Assembly (NCBI GenBank): GCA_003132645.1
Contig: PKYM01000098.1
Location: 1-9,270, forward strand
Length of the DNA: 9,270 bases
Direction: 5' to 3'
Source: Actinomycetota bacterium
GTDB taxonomy: Bacteria; Actinomycetota; Thermoleophilia; UBA2241
Position numbers and translations under genes: made by a program. Positions 6,210 to 9,270 of this stretch are shown in pieces (within the stretch, counting starts at the first letter, position 1; every line of letters starts with the position of its first letter). Below the pieces are notes generated by a model. The model saw only the letters and a program-made list of their open reading frames with translations. It had not been told where the DNA came from and did not search any database.

Positions 6210-7994
6210 TCAGGCGAAGCCGAGCTCGGTGGTGAAGACCTCGTGAAAGCCCCGGTCGGTGGCCAGGTCGAGGAACTCCAGGCGGGCCGCCAGGACGCTC
6301 ATGGCGTGCCGTTCGTCAACGTCGATCAGGGCCATCTGGGCGCCCACGCCGGCGGCGTTGCCCACGAAGGCAACGCGCTCACGCGGCACTGCCGGCAGCA
6401 GGCCGATCGCCAGGGCGTTGTGAACGTCGAGCTCGTTGCCGAAGGCGCCCGCCACGAAGATCTTGTCGACGTCGCCCGGCTCGAGACCGGCGCCGGCCAG
6501 CAGCAGCCTGCTGCCGGCGGCGATGGCCGCCTTGGCGAGCTGCAGCGAGCGCACATCGTGCTGGGTGAAGACGATGTCGCCCTGGGGACCGGACGCCACG
6601 AGGTATTCGAGACCCGGTCCGTCGGCGCTGCGGCGCACCCGCGCGTGGGGCTGGACGCGACCGCCGCGGTCGACCACCCCGGCGGCTACGAGGCCGGCTA
6701 ACAGGTCGACGACGCCCGAGCCGCAGATGCCCATCGGTTCGCGGCCGCCGATGGTGCGCAGGTCGCGGGGCTCGCCTTGGGCATCGATGGCGATGCGCTC
6801 GATGGCGCCCTCGGCGGCCTTCATGCCGCAGGTGATCTGATAGCCCTCGAAGGCCGGGCCCGAGGCGCAGCTCGTGACCACCACGCGGCCGTCGTGGGCC
6901 AGGGCGATCTCGGTGTTGGTACCGATGTCGATGGCCAGCGTCGGGGCGCTCGTCTGGGCCAGGCGCGTGGCGGCGATCACGGCCAGGCAGTCGGAGCCGA
7001 CGAAGCCGGCGATCGGCGGCGGAAAGTGCACGCCGGCTTCGGGGTTCATGGCAAAGCCGAGCTCGGCGGCGCGCAGCGTCACCGGCGCCGCCAGCGCCGG
7101 CGCGAAGGGCGCGCCGCCCAAGCCCACAACGGAGAGGCCGAGCGCCAGGTGGTGCATCGCCGTGTTGCCCACCACCGTCATGTCGTAGAGGTGGCGCGGC
7201 GCGATCGCCTGGCGCGCGCAGAGCGTGGCGAGCAGCTCGTTTATGCCGTCGCGAGCCATCTCGCGCAGATCGTCGCGGCGGCCGTTGTGGATGGCCTGCG
7301 TGAGGCGCGTGATGACGTCTTCGCCAAAGCGCATCTGGGGGTTCTCGAGGGCCTCCTGGTCGATCTGGCGACCGCTCTCCAGGTCGAACAGGTAGGCGAT
7401 GATCTTCGAGGTGCCGACGTCGACGGCCACGCCCCAGACGCGGCCCTCGGCGTCGGCCGCCTCGACGTCGATCGGACGCCCGTCGTAGCGGGTCACAGTG
7501 GCTCGAAAACCGCCGTCGCGCAGAGTCTCGGGCAGCTCGCGCAGCACGTCCAGGGGCAGTTCGCTGGCCCCCACGGCGCTCAGCAGGCGCTCCTGATCGG
7601 CGCGCGCGTCGGCCAGCGTCGGGGGCTCAAGGGCGATGACCTCGCGCACCACGGCCGGCTGCGGTGGGCCGGGGTGCAGGCGTGAGGTGGTGAGGATCTG
7701 GCGGCGTCCCTGGGTGGCGCGCACCTCTATGCTGACGCGCTCCGAAAGAGGCGTCGTCTGGCAGGCCAGGCGCCAGCCCTGGGCCAGTTTGGCGGCCGGC
7801 AGCTTACGAGCCTCGGCGTCGGTGGGCTCGCTGAAGCTGCCCGCGCCGGTGCGCACGAGGCATTTGCCGCAGGTCCCGCGGCCGGCGCAGTCGACCGGCA
7901 GGTCGACCGCTCCGCTGGTCACGACGGTCAGCAGGGTCTCTCCGCCGGGGATCTCGACGGTCACGCCGATGGGCTCGACGAATACTTTGGTCAT
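6210..7994 (-). CDS. RACo-type ATP-dependent corrinoid reductive activator (ASKHA, DUF4445)
   Basis: The 594-residue cytosolic protein combines an N-terminal plant-type 2Fe-2S ferredoxin domain with an ASKHA-fold ATPase. Cluster cysteines are Cys36, Cys42, Cys45 and Cys78 (DCAGRGTCGKC then ACQT). A linker runs to about residue 185; then come the ASKHA segments VAVDVGTSKIIAYL (189-202), VVGNTAMHHL (274-283), AIDIGTNTEIAL (354-365), GICGSGVVDLLAG (422-434) and VAGAFGN (514-520). Such activators spend ATP to reduce inactive Co(II) corrinoid proteins serving methyltransferases (acetyl-CoA pathway, O-demethylases, MttB-like amine demethylases). The start is ATG at 7994 with GGAAAGG (8005-7999). 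An in-frame extension to 8246 would cross the hairpin and the IS and is rejected. No corrinoid protein or methyltransferase occurs in this window. Domain call is firm; which system it serves is unknown. Confidence 0.93.
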   Translation of the reverse strand: MTKVFVEPIGVTVEIPGGETLLTVVTSGAVDLPVDCAGRGTCGKCLVRTGAGSFSEPTDAEARKLPAAKLAQGWRLACQTTPLSERVSIEVRATQGRRQILTTSRLHPGPPQPAVVREVIALEPPTLADARADQERLLSAVGASELPLDVLRELPETLRDGGFRATVTRYDGRPIDVEAADAEGRVWGVAVDVGTSKIIAYLFDLESGRQIDQEALENPQMRFGEDVITRLTQAIHNGRRDDLREMARDGINELLATLCARQAIAPRHLYDMTVVGNTAMHHLALGLSVVGLGGAPFAPALAAPVTLRAAELGFAMNPEAGVHFPPPIAGFVGSDCLAVIAATRLAQTSAPTLAIDIGTNTEIALAHDGRVVVTSCASGPAFEGYQITCGMKAAEGAIERIAIDAQGEPRDLRTIGGREPMGICGSGVVDLLAGLVAAGVVDRGGRVQPHARVRRSADGPGLEYLVASGPQGDIVFTQHDVRSLQLAKAAIAAGSRLLLAGAGLEPGDVDKIFVAGAFGNELDVHNALAIGLLPAVPRERVAFVGNAAGVGAQMALIDVDERHAMSVLAARLEFLDLATDRGFHEVFTTELGFA

Positions 7995-8011
7995 GGCGCC
8001 TTTCCGCGACG

Positions 8012-8044
8012 GGGCGGGCGGCGGCTTGCAGCCGCCGCCCGCCC
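8012..8044 (-). other. Perfect 15-bp GC hairpin in the RACo leader
   Basis: GGGCGGGCGGCGGCT (8012-8026) pairs exactly with 8030-8044 across the 3-nt loop TGC. On the minus strand its 3' edge is 17 nt before the RACo ATG and only 6 nt before the GGAAAGG ribosome site. It may be the terminator of a former upstream gene, or a leader structure limiting RACo expression. No T-run follows it. Confidence 0.55.
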
Positions 8045-8104
8045 ACGCTCTGGTCGTAACGAAGCCGAGTCCCTGGACCAGCCGGACCCGGCAGGGTCTC
8101 GCTA

Positions 8105-8132
8105 GTGTGTTGCATCGTAAGTAGCTTGACAA
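8105..8132 (+). repeat. IS630 left terminal inverted repeat
   Basis: It begins GTGTGTTGCATC directly after TA and pairs with the reverse complement of 9217-9244. Its inner part contains TTGACA (8126-8131), which could double as a -35 hexamer for the transposase; no good -10 is seen at the right spacing (CAGGCT at 17 bp). Confidence 0.75.
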
Positions 8133-8161
8133 TAATGCAGTGATGTGACAGGCTCTGTGGC

Positions 8162-9247
8162 ATGCCGTGGGCACCTGCCGGAGCATTGGTCGTCGGCGAC
8201 GAGCAGCTCGTCGAGTTGCAGCGCTTGGTACGCGCTCCCAAGACACCCCAGAAGGTCGTGCTGCGCGCTCGCATCGTGCTGGCGGCAGCGGCCGGCCGCT
8301 CGAACAACGCCATCGCCACGGAGCTCGGCGTCTCGCGGCCCACGGTGATTCTCTGGCGCGAGCGTATGGCCAGGCACGGCCTCGAAGGCATCCTCGCGGA
8401 CGCCACGCGGCCGGGTCGGCGCAAGGCGCTCCCCCCGGAGGTGGTGGCCCGCATCGTCGCTGCCACCCTCGACACCAAGCCCGCGGGGGGCACGCACTGG
8501 TCGATCCGCGAGATGGCCGCCGCGCAGCACGTCAGCCCGGCGGCGGTGCAGCGCATCTGGAAGGCGCATGGCCTCAAACCTCATCTCGTGGAGCGTTTCA
8601 AGCTCTCTGCCGACCCCCACTTCGAGGAGAAGTTGCGCGACATCGTCGGCCTCTACCTGAAGCCGCCTGACTGCGCGCTCGTGCTCTGCGTCGATGAGAA
8701 GACGCAGATCCAGGCGATCGACCGCACGCACCCCGTGCTGCCCCTGCGTCCCGGCCTTCCCGAGCGCGTCAGTCACGACTACGCCCGTCACGGCACGACC
8801 TCGCTCTACGCCGCCCTGAACGTGCTCTCCGGCCAGGTCATCGGCCGCTGCCTGCCGCGTCACACCCACGCCGAGTTCCTTGCCTTCCTGCGCCTCATCG
8901 ACCGCTCCACGCCGAAACGCTTCGACCTGCACCTCGTCGTCGACAACTCCTCGACGCACTCGACGCCGGCGGTCAAGGACTGGCTGGCCGCCCACCCGCG
9001 CTTCGTGCTGCACTTCACGCCGACCAGTTCCTCCTGGCTGAACTTGGTCGAGCGCTGGTTCGCGGAGCTCTCGCGCAGGCGCATCAAACGCGGCACGTTC
9101 TGCAGCGTCCCCGAGCTGATAGGCGCCATCGAGGAGCACATCGCCGTAAACAACGCCCACCCCAAACCCTTCGAGTGGCATGCCAGCGCCGACCTCATCC
9201 TTGGCAAGATCGGGCGTTGTAAAGAAGCGTTAGGTGCAGAACACTAG
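8162..9247 (+). CDS. IS630-family DDE transposase
   Basis: The 361-residue transposase is full length. Two helix-turn-helix regions bind the IS ends: about 48-70 (NAIATELGVSRPTVILW) and 114-140 (SIREMAAAQHVSPAAVQRIW). The catalytic DDE triad is visible at Asp178 (LCVDEKTQ), Asp261 (LVVDNSSTH) and Glu297 (LNLVERWFAEL), the Tc1/mariner-like IS630 pattern, followed by the RRRIKRGTF segment. It catalyses cut-and-paste transposition into TA. An in-frame stop at 8141-8143 limits the start to ATG 8162, which has no clear ribosome site, consistent with low expression. The stop codon TAG (9245-9247) is made from the flanking TA plus one host base, so the last IS base pair is the end of the His codon. 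Confidence 0.95.
   Translation: MPWAPAGALVVGDEQLVELQRLVRAPKTPQKVVLRARIVLAAAAGRSNNAIATELGVSRPTVILWRERMARHGLEGILADATRPGRRKALPPEVVARIVAATLDTKPAGGTHWSIREMAAAQHVSPAAVQRIWKAHGLKPHLVERFKLSADPHFEEKLRDIVGLYLKPPDCALVLCVDEKTQIQAIDRTHPVLPLRPGLPERVSHDYARHGTTSLYAALNVLSGQVIGRCLPRHTHAEFLAFLRLIDRSTPKRFDLHLVVDNSSTHSTPAVKDWLAAHPRFVLHFTPTSSSWLNLVERWFAELSRRRIKRGTFCSVPELIGAIEEHIAVNNAHPKPFEWHASADLILGKIGRCKEALGAEH
9217..9244 (-). repeat. IS630 right terminal inverted repeat
   Basis: Read on the minus strand it begins GTGTTCTGCACC and ends TTTACAA, matching the left end at 18 of 28 positions. It lies inside the last codons of the transposase gene. The 24 bases beyond it (9247-9270) are host flank with no recognisable feature. 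Confidence 0.75.
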
Positions 9248-9270
9248 TCCTGCATACGCGCCTTGCGGTC

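Larger units (their letters stand above)
8103..9246 (+). mobile_element. Complete IS630-family insertion sequence with flanking TA
   Basis: A single transposase gene sits between imperfect inverted ends: 8105-8132 and 9217-9244 match at 18 of 28 positions, 8 of the outermost 10 (GTGTnnTGCA). The element itself spans 8105-9244 (1140 bp) and is bordered by TA on both sides (8103-8104 and 9245-9246), as expected for IS630/Tc1 elements that duplicate a TA target, here within CTAG at both edges. It lies 110 bp upstream of the RACo start and points away from it. Both the ends and the transposase look intact, so the element may be active or recently arrived. Confidence 0.88.

Noticed and set aside
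8062..8096. CCCTG/CAGGG and GGACC repeats just left of the IS
   Set aside because: Stems are only five base pairs with a long loop and are expected by chance in sequence of this composition.
8126..8154. Transposase promoter with TTGACA
   Set aside because: The -35 is perfect but the hexamer at 17 bp spacing (CAGGCT) matches only two consensus bases, and the motif sits in the inverted repeat, so it is not listed as a promoter.
7995..8246. 84-residue N-terminal extension of the RACo protein
   Set aside because: It would start inside the IS and read through the GC hairpin; the ATG at 7994 has a ribosome site and begins exactly at the ferredoxin domain.

Overview
The window is dense, high-G+C bacterial DNA (about two thirds G+C by eye). 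Genes are tightly packed, several start at GTG, and third codon positions are strongly G/C. The gene families point to a high-GC bacterium, most plausibly proteobacterial, but nothing here fixes the lineage. No rRNA, tRNA or CRISPR array is visible.

Layout. Everything from 1 to 7994 is transcribed on the minus strand, so in biological order it reads from high to low coordinates. It begins with a RACo-type ATP-dependent corrinoid reductive activator (7994-6210). After 23 bp come four consecutive EamA/DMT-family membrane transporters (6186-5263, 5266-4331, 4331-3420, 3423-2476), each overlapping the next by 1 or 4 bases. A possible 42-codon ORF overlaps the last transporter by ATGA (2479-2351). 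A 19-bp perfect hairpin (2301-2341) then appears to close this transcription unit. A second block follows: a GSAM-like class III aminotransferase (2233-962) with its own ribosome site and a -10-like box, a 133-bp spacer holding three degenerate 22-23 bp direct repeats and a hairpin, and a complete BKACE (beta-keto acid cleavage enzyme, DUF849) gene (828-1).

The right end is a complete IS630-family insertion sequence (8105-9244) on the plus strand. It has imperfect terminal inverted repeats and flanking TA dinucleotides, and lies about 110 bp upstream of the RACo gene. It probably separates the operon from its original upstream neighbours or promoter.

Working together (inference). RACo proteins re-reduce cob(II)alamin in corrinoid proteins serving methyltransferases. 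No methyltransferase or corrinoid protein is in this window, so the partner must lie elsewhere, perhaps beyond the IS. BKACE enzymes cleave beta-keto acids with acetyl-CoA, and some act on quaternary-amine substrates such as dehydrocarnitine. With a PLP enzyme and four small-metabolite exporters/importers, the locus looks like an accessory catabolic cluster for methylated or aminated small molecules. The most unusual parts are the four coupled transporter paralogues with a repeated gene-junction motif, and the undescribed tandem repeat between the aminotransferase and BKACE genes.
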